Shown piece after piece: positions 42,394-51,942 of a DNA stretch of 64,000 bases. A model generated the notes under the pieces. It did not search any database. It saw only the letters and a program-made list of their open reading frames with translations, and was not told the origin of the DNA. The position numbers were made by a program, and so were the translations under genes. Source of the DNA: Larkinella insperata. GTDB taxonomy: Bacteria; Bacteroidota; Bacteroidia; Cytophagales; Spirosomataceae. How positions within the stretch are numbered: the first letter of the stretch is position 1; each line of letters begins with the position of its first letter. The stretch covers positions 1,116,001 to 1,180,000 of the forward strand of contig NZ_CP110973.1 in NCBI RefSeq assembly GCF_026248825.1, in the 5' to 3' direction.

Positions 42394-43926
42394 CTACGGC
42401 TTATCCCACCAGACGCGGGTGTCCAGATTGTCCGGGCCCTGCCGCGACGTCGCTTCCCTCAAATTGGCCGCATTCACCGACAGTTCGGAATCCGGATACG
42501 AAATGCGGTTGATAAACTCACCCTTGATTTCCTTGCCGGGATACGGGTTGGGCGTCAGTTTCGGGAAATCACTCCGCCGGAAGTTGGCAAAGGCTTCCGG
42601 GCCGTTGAGAAACGAAGCTACCCAATACTGCGTGTTGATTTGCTCCAGGCCGTTAGCCGCCACGTACGGATGTTTCTGGAGGTACGCCGTAATGGCAGCC
42701 GCCGGAACCGCCGAATTGGCGTCGGCATCGCCCAGTTGCTGCATGTGGGCCGTGATGCCTGCTGCGTAAAAATCAGCCGCGCTGCCGGTAATCCAGCCCC
42801 GCTGAGCCGCTTCCGCCAGCAGGAGCTGCGTTTGAGCCGTTGTCACCATAAACGTTGGCGCATCGAGCCGGGCCAGCCGGGTGCGGTCCACCTGCGAATA
42901 ATCGTAGAAACTCGCCAGTTTATCCGCCGTAGCCTGCGCCGGAATGGTCCCGTTGTCGAAGCCGAGCGGCATTCCGATCTGCACCGACGGATCGCGGTTC
43001 AGACGGGCGGCTGTCTGTTCTGCCCCACTTTTGGCTCCTACGTACCGCGCGGCAATGGAAGCCAGCCGGGGGTCTTCGTTGGTGCGGAGGTAATCCACAA
43101 AACTACGTGTGAGGTAGAAGTTAGCGGCTTCCGTTGAATTGAGCGTTCCGCCCACCGGGTTCTGGTAGTTGGGGTTGTTGCGAATCAGGGCGTTGTCGGT
43201 ATTGGCCGTCATGACTCCGCCGGCAAAGGCTTTGGCCGCGGTTGATTGCGCCAGCGTCGGGTTTACTTTGACCAGCCGCATACCAGCCCGCAACAAAAGG
43301 GAATTTCCCAATTTTTTCCACTTCTCGATGTTTCCGCCGTACATAATATCCCCGGCCTCGGTGGGCTTGGTGGCATCCAGGGCCGCCGTTGCTTCCGTTA
43401 ATTCCTTCAGGATATCGTTGTAGATACTTTCCTGCGTATCGTACTTGGGGGTTACGTTGGCCCCCAGAAAACCTAGCCCAGCCTGCGAATAAGGAATATC
43501 GCCATAACTGTCCGTCAGCACCATCGACGCGTAGGCCTTCCAGATTCGGGCCATGTTGTAGAGATTGGTCCGGTTGGCATCGGCTTTGGTTTTGTCAATT
43601 ACATCCACCAGGTAACGCACGACATCCCGGTAATACCGTTGCCAGATGCCCGTATTGGCCCCCGTGGGCCCCCGGTTATCGATGTTGTAGTTAGCTCCGG
43701 CAACGATTCCTGAGTTAGGTGTAAATATCTGTTGCACAATGGCGGTTTCAAAAACCAGCGTCTGCCCGGGAAACGTAGTGTTAATCATCGCGTTGTTGAA
43801 GGTAAACAACGGATTTAGCGCGGTCGCTGCGGTGGGGTTGACGTTCAGCCCGTCGAACCCTTTTTCGCACGAACTAGACCCCAGAAACAAGGCAACTAAC
43901 GGTATATAAATAAGTGATTTTCTCAT
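42394..43926 (-). CDS. SusD/RagB family nutrient-binding outer-membrane lipoprotein
   Basis: A 510-residue lipoprotein with lipobox SSSC (C20). The alpha-helical SusD fold is suggested by TPR-like helices (about 85-125), the GDIPYSQAGLGF segment and the C-terminal WVASFLNGPEAFANFRRSDFP, typical of the SusD-like_2 subfamily. It forms the lid over the SusC channel encoded 2 bp upstream and binds the nutrient. No glycoside hydrolase, peptidase or regulator is adjacent, so the substrate (glycan, peptide or other) cannot be inferred. Confidence 0.93.
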   Translation of the reverse strand: MRKSLIYIPLVALFLGSSSCEKGFDGLNVNPTAATALNPLFTFNNAMINTTFPGQTLVFETAIVQQIFTPNSGIVAGANYNIDNRGPTGANTGIWQRYYRDVVRYLVDVIDKTKADANRTNLYNMARIWKAYASMVLTDSYGDIPYSQAGLGFLGANVTPKYDTQESIYNDILKELTEATAALDATKPTEAGDIMYGGNIEKWKKLGNSLLLRAGMRLVKVNPTLAQSTAAKAFAGGVMTANTDNALIRNNPNYQNPVGGTLNSTEAANFYLTRSFVDYLRTNEDPRLASIAARYVGAKSGAEQTAARLNRDPSVQIGMPLGFDNGTIPAQATADKLASFYDYSQVDRTRLARLDAPTFMVTTAQTQLLLAEAAQRGWITGSAADFYAAGITAHMQQLGDADANSAVPAAAITAYLQKHPYVAANGLEQINTQYWVASFLNGPEAFANFRRSDFPKLTPNPYPGKEIKGEFINRISYPDSELSVNAANLREATSRQGPDNLDTRVWWDKP

Positions 43927-43928
43927 GA

Positions 43929-46900
43929 TTAGAATCGAACGTTAAGGTTGAAGCCGATGCTGCGGGTGATGGGGAGGCCCGTTGACTCAAGACCGATCAG
44001 GTTGTCGGAGCTAAAGCCGAATTGCTCGGGATCGATGTTGGGGACCCATTTTTTCAGAACCGCAACGTTGTTGGCCACGGCGCTCAGCCGGATTCCTTTG
44101 ATAAATAGATTGCTGGGCAACATCTTGGTGAAATCGTAGCCCACCGAAATCTGGCGGAGTTTCCAGAAACCGGCGTCGTACACCACCTGCTCGCCCAGAC
44201 TTTTCGACCGGCCCACCGAGTAATAATCCTGCACGAAGGCCCGGACGGCATTGGCTTCTCCGCGTTCGTTGACGCCCACACCCACCATTTTGTTGTCGGC
44301 TTCTCCCCGGCCCACCAGCGTCTCTTTCTGCAAACCGTGCCGGAACGCATTGAGGTTGGTACCCGAAATCATTTTGCCACCCAGTTTGAAGTCGATCAGG
44401 AACGACAGATTAATTCCCTTGTAGGTAAACGAGTTGGTGATACCGCCCACGTATTTGGGCAACGCCGAACCAAAGGAAATTGGCGTTGAGGTCCGAACCG
44501 GCAGACCATCCCCGCCGTGAACGATCCGGCCCTGGGCGTCGCGCTGATAGCCGAACGTATAGAGTTGAGCGAGCGGTTGCCCGACTACGTGTCGCAGGTC
44601 ACCGACGTAAATCCCGTTTCCGACCACAATCTGTTCATTTGGAATCGTATCACTCAACAACCGGAGCAGTTTCGTCTCGTTATACGAACCGTTTACCGTA
44701 ATATCCCAGGAGAAATCCTTCGTCCGAACGGGCGATCCCGTCAGCAGGAGCTCTACGCCCCGGTTGCGGCTTTTACCACTGTTAATCAATGTGTTCGTAT
44801 ACCCCGAAGCATCGGATGTCTGAGCTGCCACGATCTGGTCGCTGGTCGTTTTGTTGTAATACGTCAGGTCCACCCCAACGCGGCTGTTGAACAGCTTCAG
44901 TTCAAGCCCCACTTCCGATTCGGCGGTCCGGCTGGGTTTTAGCGTAGCGTTGGGCACGGTACCCGAGGTAATGTTCCCAACGGGTTGACCCAGCCCCGAC
45001 GGATTCGGGAACAGGTTGGCCGCTACACTGTAAAACAGGTTGTTGGAATAGGGCGCAACGTCCCCATCGCTACCAACCTGTGCGTAGGCCGCCCGAACTT
45101 TCCCGAAATTCAGCCAGCCGGGCAGGTTGTTGAAAGCCTGCGAAAAGACAAAGCTACCAGTAACGGACGGATACAAAATACTACGGTTGCCCGGCGCCAG
45201 CGTCGAAAACCAGTCATTTCGCGCCGTGACGTTCAGAAACAGAACTTCGTTGTACGACAATTCGGCGGCTCCGTACAGCGAGTTGACTTTCCGTTCGTTC
45301 AAACCGTACGTCGGGTCTTTCACGCGGCCGTTCTGCGGAATGTAAAGCCCACGTACAATAAAGTCTGTCACCAGCACGCTGTTTACGTCGCTCCGGCGGT
45401 ACAACTGGTTGCCCCCGGCCGTAATGTCGATGCCGAATTTGCCGAAGGTCCGGTTCAATCCAATCAGGAAGTCGGCGTTGATTTCGCGGAACCGGCGGGC
45501 TTCCTGCACGTACGCTCCGTTGACGAAACCGGCCGGGGCGGCCGCCAGCGAAGCCTGGCCCGTCGGGAAGTTGTAATCCTGATCGCGCGACCAGAAATCC
45601 TGCCCAACGCGCCCTTGCAGGTACAGCCAGTCGGTGAAGTTGTAGCGGGCGGTCAGATTACCCAGCAGCCGGTCGCGCCGGATGTTTTCAAACTTCTGAC
45701 TCAGAACGAAATACGGGTTTGTCCGATTCTGGAACCGCGACCAGATGTACTCATTACCGGTTGCCGGGTTGATCTGGTTGGCCTCCAGGACGTCGAGCGG
45801 CATGGAGTTCGACATGGTATACACAACCGTTGGCGTACTGTTGTCCTGCTGGGCAATCTGGGGCGGGTTTTTGTTGTATTCGTTCGAATAATTGATTGTT
45901 CCTGTTACCGTCAGCTTGGGCGAAAGGTTGTAGCTAAAGCCGAGGTTGGCGGTTTTCCGGTTGAACGTGTTGTTCGGCGTAATTCCTTTGTTGTCGGTAT
46001 TGGATATGGACAGGTTAAAGCCTCCCCGGTCGCTGCCCGACGAAACCGAAACGGAGTTGGTCCAGGTCGATCCGGTGCGGTAAAATTTCTTGATGCGGTC
46101 ACGAACGGGTTCGTACGGCACCGTCACTCCGCCGAACAGGACCTGCGTTTGCCCGTTAAACTTTTCCCCGAAACTCCATACGCCCGAGGTCGGGTTGGGC
46201 GCCGTTGGCCGAACGCCGTATTCGCCCTGCCCGTATTCGTACTGGTAATCCGTAAAATCCATCGGCTGGTCGGTGGTGAAGTTGGTGTTGTAAACCACCC
46301 CGATGCCCTGTCCGCTGCCTTTGGTTTTGGTGGTGATCATGATGACCCCGTCCTTGGCCCGCGATCCGTAGAGGGCCGCAGCCGTCCCCCCTTTCAGCAC
46401 GGTCATGCCCTCGATATCGTCGGGGTTGATGGACGAAAGCCCGTCACCGCCGTCGGAATAGTTACGATCCCGGCTGCCAACCGAGCCGTCGCTGCCGGTA
46501 TTTCCGTTGTTCTGGCCGAAGTTGGTGTTATCAATGGGCACCCCGTTGACCACAATCAGCGGGTTGTTCTGGCCGGAAAACGACGACTGGCCCCGAATCC
46601 GAATCTTGCTGGTTCCGGCCGCCCCGGTTCCCAGACTGGAAATATTCACCCCCGCAACTTTGCCTTGCAGGGCGTTCATGAAGTTAACCGTGCGGTTGGT
46701 GGTAATCTGTTCGGAGCTTACATTGGCTGTTGCGTACCCAAGCCGTTTGGCTTCTTTTTTAATACCGAGGGCCGTTACAACCACTTCATTGAGGTTTTGA
46801 GAGCCTTCTTCAAGCGTAACGGTTAACACGGTCTGGTTACCAATCGGTACCTCCCGTCCCAGAAAACCGATGGAACTGAATACCAGAACTGCATTAGCGG

Positions 46901-47108
46901 GTGCGCTGATAGTAAATTTGCCGTCAGCATCGGTAGAGGTACCCAGGGTTGTATTTTTGATTAAAACAGAAACTCCGGCAATCGGCTGCTGGTCTTTACT
47001 GGAAACAACAGTTCCGGTGACTCGCCGGTCTTGTGCCTGAACCCCTGCTACCAATAAGGCACTGAGCCATAAGGTTAACAGGCTACATAGGAAGGTAGAA
47101 TAACGCAT
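43929..47108 (-). CDS. SusC/RagA family TonB-linked outer-membrane transporter
   Basis: A 1059-residue TonB-dependent channel. A signal peptide ends near VQAQ, followed by a carboxypeptidase-regulatory-like domain (about 25-100), the TonB plug (about 110-230) with EVVVTALGIKKEAKRLGYA and VLKGGTAAALYGSRAKDGVI, and a long beta barrel ending in the terminal Phe of FNLNVRF. It imports a bound nutrient with its SusD partner. The reading frame extends to a TTG at 47147, but the ATG at 47108 starts the signal peptide. No anti-sigma factor pair lies upstream. Confidence 0.95.
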   Translation of the reverse strand: MRYSTFLCSLLTLWLSALLVAGVQAQDRRVTGTVVSSKDQQPIAGVSVLIKNTTLGTSTDADGKFTISAPANAVLVFSSIGFLGREVPIGNQTVLTVTLEEGSQNLNEVVVTALGIKKEAKRLGYATANVSSEQITTNRTVNFMNALQGKVAGVNISSLGTGAAGTSKIRIRGQSSFSGQNNPLIVVNGVPIDNTNFGQNNGNTGSDGSVGSRDRNYSDGGDGLSSINPDDIEGMTVLKGGTAAALYGSRAKDGVIMITTKTKGSGQGIGVVYNTNFTTDQPMDFTDYQYEYGQGEYGVRPTAPNPTSGVWSFGEKFNGQTQVLFGGVTVPYEPVRDRIKKFYRTGSTWTNSVSVSSGSDRGGFNLSISNTDNKGITPNNTFNRKTANLGFSYNLSPKLTVTGTINYSNEYNKNPPQIAQQDNSTPTVVYTMSNSMPLDVLEANQINPATGNEYIWSRFQNRTNPYFVLSQKFENIRRDRLLGNLTARYNFTDWLYLQGRVGQDFWSRDQDYNFPTGQASLAAAPAGFVNGAYVQEARRFREINADFLIGLNRTFGKFGIDITAGGNQLYRRSDVNSVLVTDFIVRGLYIPQNGRVKDPTYGLNERKVNSLYGAAELSYNEVLFLNVTARNDWFSTLAPGNRSILYPSVTGSFVFSQAFNNLPGWLNFGKVRAAYAQVGSDGDVAPYSNNLFYSVAANLFPNPSGLGQPVGNITSGTVPNATLKPSRTAESEVGLELKLFNSRVGVDLTYYNKTTSDQIVAAQTSDASGYTNTLINSGKSRNRGVELLLTGSPVRTKDFSWDITVNGSYNETKLLRLLSDTIPNEQIVVGNGIYVGDLRHVVGQPLAQLYTFGYQRDAQGRIVHGGDGLPVRTSTPISFGSALPKYVGGITNSFTYKGINLSFLIDFKLGGKMISGTNLNAFRHGLQKETLVGRGEADNKMVGVGVNERGEANAVRAFVQDYYSVGRSKSLGEQVVYDAGFWKLRQISVGYDFTKMLPSNLFIKGIRLSAVANNVAVLKKWVPNIDPEQFGFSSDNLIGLESTGLPITRSIGFNLNVRF

Positions 47109-47507
47109 AAAGAGATGGAGGTTTAAAAATAAATGGTAAAAAGGCAAGCGTACAGAATTTAAAGGATGGGTACCTGTCCTGAGAGGCCCATTACCCTAAT
47201 TTGCATTTACATTTAGGATATTACAAGGCTTTTATTAGATATTTTCTACTACTCACTTTTGGTTTAAGGATTAAATAATTTTTAAAAATTGAATTATCGT
47301 ACAGGAAATGTCTGTTTATTTGTCTTACTTAATTGCTTCATTTTAGAACAAAAACCCTTTATGAATGTATTTCTTTCATGCGCGCTAAAAAAACAGGGAT
47401 GCGCTTGCTTATTGAAATCTGTTTCTATTATTTTCCGCTAAAATTCAGATCAGTACGTGTCATTTTCCGGACAATAAGCCGGGTTATTTTTAAAGAAATT
47501 TTGATTT
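47109..47507. other. AT-rich divergent spacer of susC and the response regulator
   Basis: The 399-bp spacer is the most AT-rich stretch of the window and must hold both promoters. AAATTTTG at 47496-47503, one mismatch from the -7 consensus, lies four bases before the regulator ATG. A 60-codon open frame at 47333-47515 has no family features and overlaps the next start, so it is not called. A weak palindrome, GGGTACCTGTCCTGAGAGGCCC, covers 47168-47189 in broken form. Confidence 0.45.
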
Positions 47508-48659
47508 ATGGCTAGGTTAGTCATCATTGACGACGAAAAAAGCATCCGGGATGCACTCCGCGATATTCTTGAGTATGAGGGCTATGAAGTTGATGAAGCC
47601 AAAGACGGCGAAGAAGGGTTGGAGCTTATTAAACAGAACAGCTATGATGTAGCCCTTTGCGATATCAAAATGCCCAAAATGGATGGGCTTGAACTTCTCC
47701 TGAAAGCAGCGGATATCGGCAAGGGAACCCAGTTTATCATGATTTCCGCCTATGGCAACGTCGAAAACGCGGTAGAAGCGACCAAACGAGGAGCTTTTGA
47801 CTTCATCATTAAACCCCCGGATCTGAATCGTCTATTGGTGACCGTACGAAACGCCATCGAAAAATCGAAGCTGGTCGCGGAAACCAAAACCCTGAAGCGG
47901 AAGATTTACAAGCTCAACGAAATTGTGGGCGACTCCGAGCCCATTCGTCGGGTGAAGGAAACCATCGAACGGGTAGCTCCCACCGAAGCCCGCGTCCTGA
48001 TTACGGGCGCAAACGGAGCCGGAAAGGAGATGGTGGCCAAGCAAATCCACGAAAAAGGCAACCGGACGTCCATGCCGCTGGTAGAAGTAAACTGCGCAGC
48101 CATCCCGAGCGAGCTGATTGAAAGTGAATTATTCGGCCACGAAAAAGGAGCTTTTACGGGCGCTGCCAGCCGACGTGCCGGGAAGTTTGAACAGGCCGAT
48201 GGAGGTACGCTGTTTCTGGATGAAATTGGGGACATGAGTCTCACGGCGCAGGCCAAAGTGCTGCGGGCGCTGCAGGAAAGTAAAATCACCCGCGTGGGCG
48301 GTGACAAGGAAATCAAAGTCAATGTCCGCGTGATTGCCGCTACCAACAAAGACCTTCGCCGTGAAATTCAGGAAGGCAACTTCCGGGAGGACTTGTTTCA
48401 CCGATTGAGCGTTATCCGCATCCACGTGCCCCCGCTGGCCGAACGCCGGGAAGATATTCCGCTGCTGGCCGAAAAATTCCTGAACGATATCGCCAACGAA
48501 TACGGTGCACCGCCCAAAGAAATCACGAAGGATGCCATGGAGTACCTGCAATCGCTGCCCTGGACCGGTAACGTCCGCGAACTTCGGAATGTGATTGAGC
48601 GGCTGGTTATTTTGTGCGGTGATAAAATTACACGCTATGATGTAGAAATGTACGCTTAA
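47508..48659 (+). CDS. NtrC-type response regulator without a DNA-binding domain
   Basis: A 383-residue regulator with a receiver domain (1-120: D8, D9, phosphoacceptor D52, S80, K102) and a sigma-54-type AAA+ domain (about 138-375). Walker A is GANGAGKE (167-174), the sigma-54 contact loop is GAFTGA (214-219), and Walker B is TLFLDEIGD. The protein ends at ITRYDVEMYA, just after the AAA+ lid, so the Fis-type helix-turn-helix of NtrC and AtoC is missing. No upstream sensor kinase is adjacent; the nearest is at 50370. It probably activates sigma-54 RNA polymerase from solution or through a partner. Confidence 0.9.
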   Translation: MARLVIIDDEKSIRDALRDILEYEGYEVDEAKDGEEGLELIKQNSYDVALCDIKMPKMDGLELLLKAADIGKGTQFIMISAYGNVENAVEATKRGAFDFIIKPPDLNRLLVTVRNAIEKSKLVAETKTLKRKIYKLNEIVGDSEPIRRVKETIERVAPTEARVLITGANGAGKEMVAKQIHEKGNRTSMPLVEVNCAAIPSELIESELFGHEKGAFTGAASRRAGKFEQADGGTLFLDEIGDMSLTAQAKVLRALQESKITRVGGDKEIKVNVRVIAATNKDLRREIQEGNFREDLFHRLSVIRIHVPPLAERREDIPLLAEKFLNDIANEYGAPPKEITKDAMEYLQSLPWTGNVRELRNVIERLVILCGDKITRYDVEMYA

Positions 48660-49795
48660 AGTACCATCAGATTACACCCTCGAACATCTGAGTTATCGAA
48701 ACGCCCGATGACACGAAACGCATCGGGCGTTTCTTGTTCGTATTGGCCCAAATCCTGCGTTTCGATAAAACTGCAGGAATCAAGATTTGCCAGATCGATC
48801 ACGTTAATTCCACCCGTCAGCCGGACGGTTTGTTCCGAAGCCGACCGCTCGTCCGGTTCCGGATAAATGGAAAATGGATCGTTAACATCCCGAAGCAGAA
48901 TCCGCAGCGTCGATGACATCCGGAAAACGCCCCCCCCGGTTGAATACGCCTGTGAAAGCAGTTCGGTCATCCCGTATTCCGAGTGAACGGCCGAAACCCC
49001 CAGCCGCCGGGTCAGCACTTCGTGGACTTCTTCGCGGAGCAATTCCTGCCGCCGGCCTTTCATCCCGCCGGTTTCCATCACGATCAACTCAGGTAATTTT
49101 TGCAGAAATGAGAAATCCGTGTCGGACTCGGCCCAGTCGAGCAACCCAAACGTTACGCCAATGAGCAGGATCTTACGGCCGGGTTCGGATTGTTCGGCCA
49201 GTTGGCGGAGTGTTGCCGTTAAATCAGCCGTATTGTGCAGAAAAAAACCGGAAACGGAAGAGCCAGTTTTTTCAATAAACCGCTGAACCATATACACCAA
49301 CGACGAGTTATTTCGTTCAAGGTATGACGGCAGCAGGGCCAGAATATGGAAGCGGCCGAGCGGACCATACACCTGTTCGAACAACTGCTGGCTAACGGTA
49401 TCGTACAGAGCCGGATCGACTACGTAGTGGCGGCTGGTTACCGCCCCGGTTGTTCCGCTGCTGGCAAACGTCAGCAGGCTTTCGAGCGACGGTTTTGCAC
49501 CGGTCTGCGACCGGGTCAGTATGGGGTGGTGTTTGAAAAAAGCGATCGGCAGAAAGGGAATCTGCTCAATCCGTTGTATATTTTCAGGCTGAACCTTGAG
49601 GAATTTCAGGTAGCGGCTGTAAATCGGATTGAATTGGGCCTGGTATCGAAATACGGCCAGCGCCGTGGCGGTAAACGCCGACCGATCAGCCGGTTGTAAC
49701 CGGGCAATCTGGTTGCGAAGGTCCTGACGAATGCTTGATGGTGACAACTTAATGAAAAAATGGGCTGGCGACGCGGGCGCCAGTCGGGTAAACAC
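48656..49795 (-). CDS. LuxE-like acyl-protein synthetase / acyl-CoA ligase
   Basis: A 379-residue protein of the LuxE branch of the adenylate-forming superfamily. LTFASSGTTGAVTSRHYVVD is the nucleotide-binding loop, and VFRYQAQFNPIYSRYLKFL at the N-terminus is the usual start of these proteins. HSEYGMTELLSQAY is the adenylate-binding motif. LuxE activates fatty acids; the Bacteroidota homologues lack a luminescence operon and may activate acids for surface lipids or polysaccharides. The start is uncertain: GTG at 49822 or 49795, or TTG at 49747. I use GTG 49795. It lies back to back with the next lipoprotein gene. Confidence 0.75.
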   Translation of the reverse strand: MFTRLAPASPAHFFIKLSPSSIRQDLRNQIARLQPADRSAFTATALAVFRYQAQFNPIYSRYLKFLKVQPENIQRIEQIPFLPIAFFKHHPILTRSQTGAKPSLESLLTFASSGTTGAVTSRHYVVDPALYDTVSQQLFEQVYGPLGRFHILALLPSYLERNNSSLVYMVQRFIEKTGSSVSGFFLHNTADLTATLRQLAEQSEPGRKILLIGVTFGLLDWAESDTDFSFLQKLPELIVMETGGMKGRRQELLREEVHEVLTRRLGVSAVHSEYGMTELLSQAYSTGGGVFRMSSTLRILLRDVNDPFSIYPEPDERSASEQTVRLTGGINVIDLANLDSCSFIETQDLGQYEQETPDAFRVIGRFDNSDVRGCNLMVL

Positions 49796-49823
49796 TAACT
49801 GGTAACAATAGTCTATTAACACA

Positions 49824-50348
49824 ATGTCTACGCGAATTATTCGGCACGGTCTGTTTTTTTTCGGCATTGCGGCCCTGCTCGTGGGTTGTCTTGAGCCGCC
49901 TGATTTCAGCAATGTGCCCTCCATCAGTGCGCCGGTAGTAAGTTCTTACCCGGCTTTCGACGATTTTTCCCAGATTCCGAAAGATTCGGTTGTTATTACG
50001 GTGAAGTTTGAGGATGGCGACGGCGATCTGGGCGAAGTACCGGATGCCCGCAACGATACCATCAAATACGCGGAATGGGGCAATTACGAGCTGAAAGTTT
50101 ATCAGTTGGTCAATGGCCGGTTCGAGTATGTTGATCTGCCCGTCCTGAACAAACTATTTTTTCCGCGTCTGAAACCCGATGACAAAGCGAGTCCGCTGGA
50201 AGGCAAGCTGGATTTTTCCCAAAGTTTCCTGCGCTCACGGAACGCCAAACTAACGCCGGTCAAATTCGCCATCCGGATTCGCGACCGCAGCATGAACGTC
50301 AGCAACGTCGTGGAAACCGACACGATCTCGATTCCTTTGAGTTTCTAA
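49824..50348 (+). CDS. Uncharacterised lipoprotein
   Basis: A 174-residue lipoprotein with lipobox LVGC (C22). The mature part has VVITVKFEDGDGDLGEVPDARND, a calcium-binding-like acidic loop, and otherwise beta-rich sequence. It resembles a family of small Bacteroidota lipoproteins of unknown function. Its ATG lies 28 bp from the GTG of the divergent LuxE-like gene, so the two may share a promoter region. Its end overlaps a hairpin. Confidence 0.7.
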   Translation: MSTRIIRHGLFFFGIAALLVGCLEPPDFSNVPSISAPVVSSYPAFDDFSQIPKDSVVITVKFEDGDGDLGEVPDARNDTIKYAEWGNYELKVYQLVNGRFEYVDLPVLNKLFFPRLKPDDKASPLEGKLDFSQSFLRSRNAKLTPVKFAIRIRDRSMNVSNVVETDTISIPLSF

Positions 50349-50353
50349 CCGAA

Positions 50354-50387
50354 GTACGCAGTGCTTTTTTCAGGAGGCACTGCGTAC
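50354..50387 (+). terminator. Terminator of the lipoprotein gene
   Basis: GTACGCAGTGC (50354-50364) pairs perfectly with GCACTGCGTAC (50377-50387), followed by GGTTTTTT. The stem overlaps the 3' end of the convergent histidine kinase gene. Confidence 0.82.
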
Positions 50388-51620
50388 GGTTTTTTGGCCT
50401 TTCACCACCGGTCCTTCGCTCATCACGTTCTCTTTCAGCAGAATCCGAAACGTGGTTCCTTTGCCTACCTCGGAGCTTTTCACAAACAGTCGGCCTTCGT
50501 GGTATTCTTCAATAATTCGCTTGGCCAGCGTAAGCCCAAGCCCCCAACCCCGTTTTTTGGTGCTGTAACCCGGCGTAAACACCTTCTGTAAATTTGCCTT
50601 GTTGATGCCTTTGCCCGTATCGGTAATATCGATGGCGATTTCATTTCGGGGCAGTGGCATGAGCCGAACCGTCAGTTTCCCGACTCCGCTCATGGCGTCG
50701 ACGGCATTTTTACAAATGTTTTCGATCACCCACTCAAACAGCAATTTGTTGATTTTGACTTCTTTGCCGTCGACCAGAAAATTCTCGACGTGGATTTTCA
50801 CTTTCGTGGAAATCCGTCTTTCGAGGTAAGACACAAACTGGCTGACGGTTTCGTAAATGTTCTCACTTTTCAGCGTCGGCACGGAGCCAATGCTTGAAAA
50901 CCGGGTCGCGATAGTTTCCAGCCGTTTGACGTCCTTTTCCACTTCATCGGCCACCGACTGGTCGACGGCCGGATCGCTGCGGAAGTACTCAACCCAGGCC
51001 ATGAGCGACGACAGGGGCGTGCCCAGCTGGTGCGCGGTTTCTTTCGCCAGCCCCACCCAGACGCGGTTCTGCTCCGCCCGCCGGGCCGAACTGAACGCCA
51101 GATAAGCCAGAAACCCAAGGGTGACCATCACGGCCAGCAGGACGTACGGAAAAAAACGGAGTTGGGTCAGTAATAGCGAGTTGTGATAATAAATGTAGCC
51201 GTTTACTTTCCCATCCATTTCCACCACAATCGGCTGGTGTTCTTCTCTCATTTCGGCCAGCTCCTCCTCCAGGATACCCAGAATCTCTTCGTCGGATGTA
51301 CCCGGCGGGAACGTGTAATTGTGGATGGGAATTTTGGGAATTTTATGGTTTTCATCCACATAAATCGTCGGGACCTGATTTTTCTGGTTGACGAACATAA
51401 TTTCGTTCGTGATAAAAGTCAGGTCTTCGTCGGCATTCTCGTCGTACACATTGACGAGGGCTCTGGCATACAGCTTTACGTCATTTTCCTCCCGTTCTTC
51501 CAACTTTGCAATCAGACTGTTGGTATAAAGCAGCGAGGCCGTACCGACCAGGAGTAAATTCAGGGCAAGAACAATTTTCAGCGTGTTGCGCTGACCATAT
51601 ATCTCCAGTGACTTCAACAT
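50370..51620 (-). CDS. Sensor histidine kinase
   Basis: A 416-residue membrane kinase with two transmembrane helices (about 15-36 and 155-178) flanking a periplasmic sensor region of about 120 residues, and then the kinase domains. The phosphorylated His is H197 in KETAHQLGTPLSSLMAW. ATP-binding boxes are ENICKNAVDAM, DTGKGI and GWGLGLTLAKRI. The QLGTPLSSL H-box is the type common in Bacteroidota. No response regulator is next to it, although the regulator at 47508 is 1.7 kb away. It is divergent from hemA. Confidence 0.92.
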   Translation of the reverse strand: MLKSLEIYGQRNTLKIVLALNLLLVGTASLLYTNSLIAKLEEREENDVKLYARALVNVYDENADEDLTFITNEIMFVNQKNQVPTIYVDENHKIPKIPIHNYTFPPGTSDEEILGILEEELAEMREEHQPIVVEMDGKVNGYIYYHNSLLLTQLRFFPYVLLAVMVTLGFLAYLAFSSARRAEQNRVWVGLAKETAHQLGTPLSSLMAWVEYFRSDPAVDQSVADEVEKDVKRLETIATRFSSIGSVPTLKSENIYETVSQFVSYLERRISTKVKIHVENFLVDGKEVKINKLLFEWVIENICKNAVDAMSGVGKLTVRLMPLPRNEIAIDITDTGKGINKANLQKVFTPGYSTKKRGWGLGLTLAKRIIEEYHEGRLFVKSSEVGKGTTFRILLKENVMSEGPVVKGQKTVRSAS

Positions 51621-51942
51621 AAATTTCGGTTCAAAGCAACCCGGCTACGGCTTTCTGCGTATCTATTGAAAATGATCAGGTTGCCGGCTGATTAACGTCA
51701 TCGTACTCCAATCTCTACCGTGGTAACTTCGCATGAATTTACGTCATAACGCACAATTCTGGCAATTCAATGCCTTTATTTCCCATCTCACCGGAATAAT
51801 ATTGTAAATAGGATATAAAGGGGAGAACTTTGCAATAGTTTATAGAGATTCTAAATAAGTACGGAGTAAACTGAAACTACCACATTAGTGTTTTCAGTGA
51901 AAGAATTGTATTGTAATTTTGGGCATTATTTGAATAGTAGCA
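51621..51942. other. Divergent spacer before hemA
   Basis: The 322-bp region separates the histidine kinase and hemA starts. It contains the hemA promoter (51891-51921) and two copies of ACGTCAT (51698-51704 and 51742-51748) that could be a binding site. I see no gene. Confidence 0.5.
51891..51921 (+). promoter_or_regulatory. Promoter of hemA
   Basis: TAATTTTG at 51914-51921 is an exact TAnnTTTG -7 box. A weak TTTT (51891-51894) lies 19 bases before it in place of TTTG. The ATG of hemA follows 21 bases downstream. Confidence 0.6.

Noticed and set aside
44985..46826. 613-codon open frame on the plus strand
   Set aside because: It lies wholly antisense to the well-supported susC gene and has no family features. 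Its length reflects low stop-codon density opposite a GC-rich barrel gene.
47333..47515. 60-codon open frame before the response regulator
   Set aside because: It lies in the most AT-rich spacer, overlaps the regulator start, and has no family features.
49796..49924. N-terminal extension of the LuxE-like protein to 49924
   Set aside because: The upstream part overlaps the start of the divergent lipoprotein gene and does not resemble the family's N-terminus.
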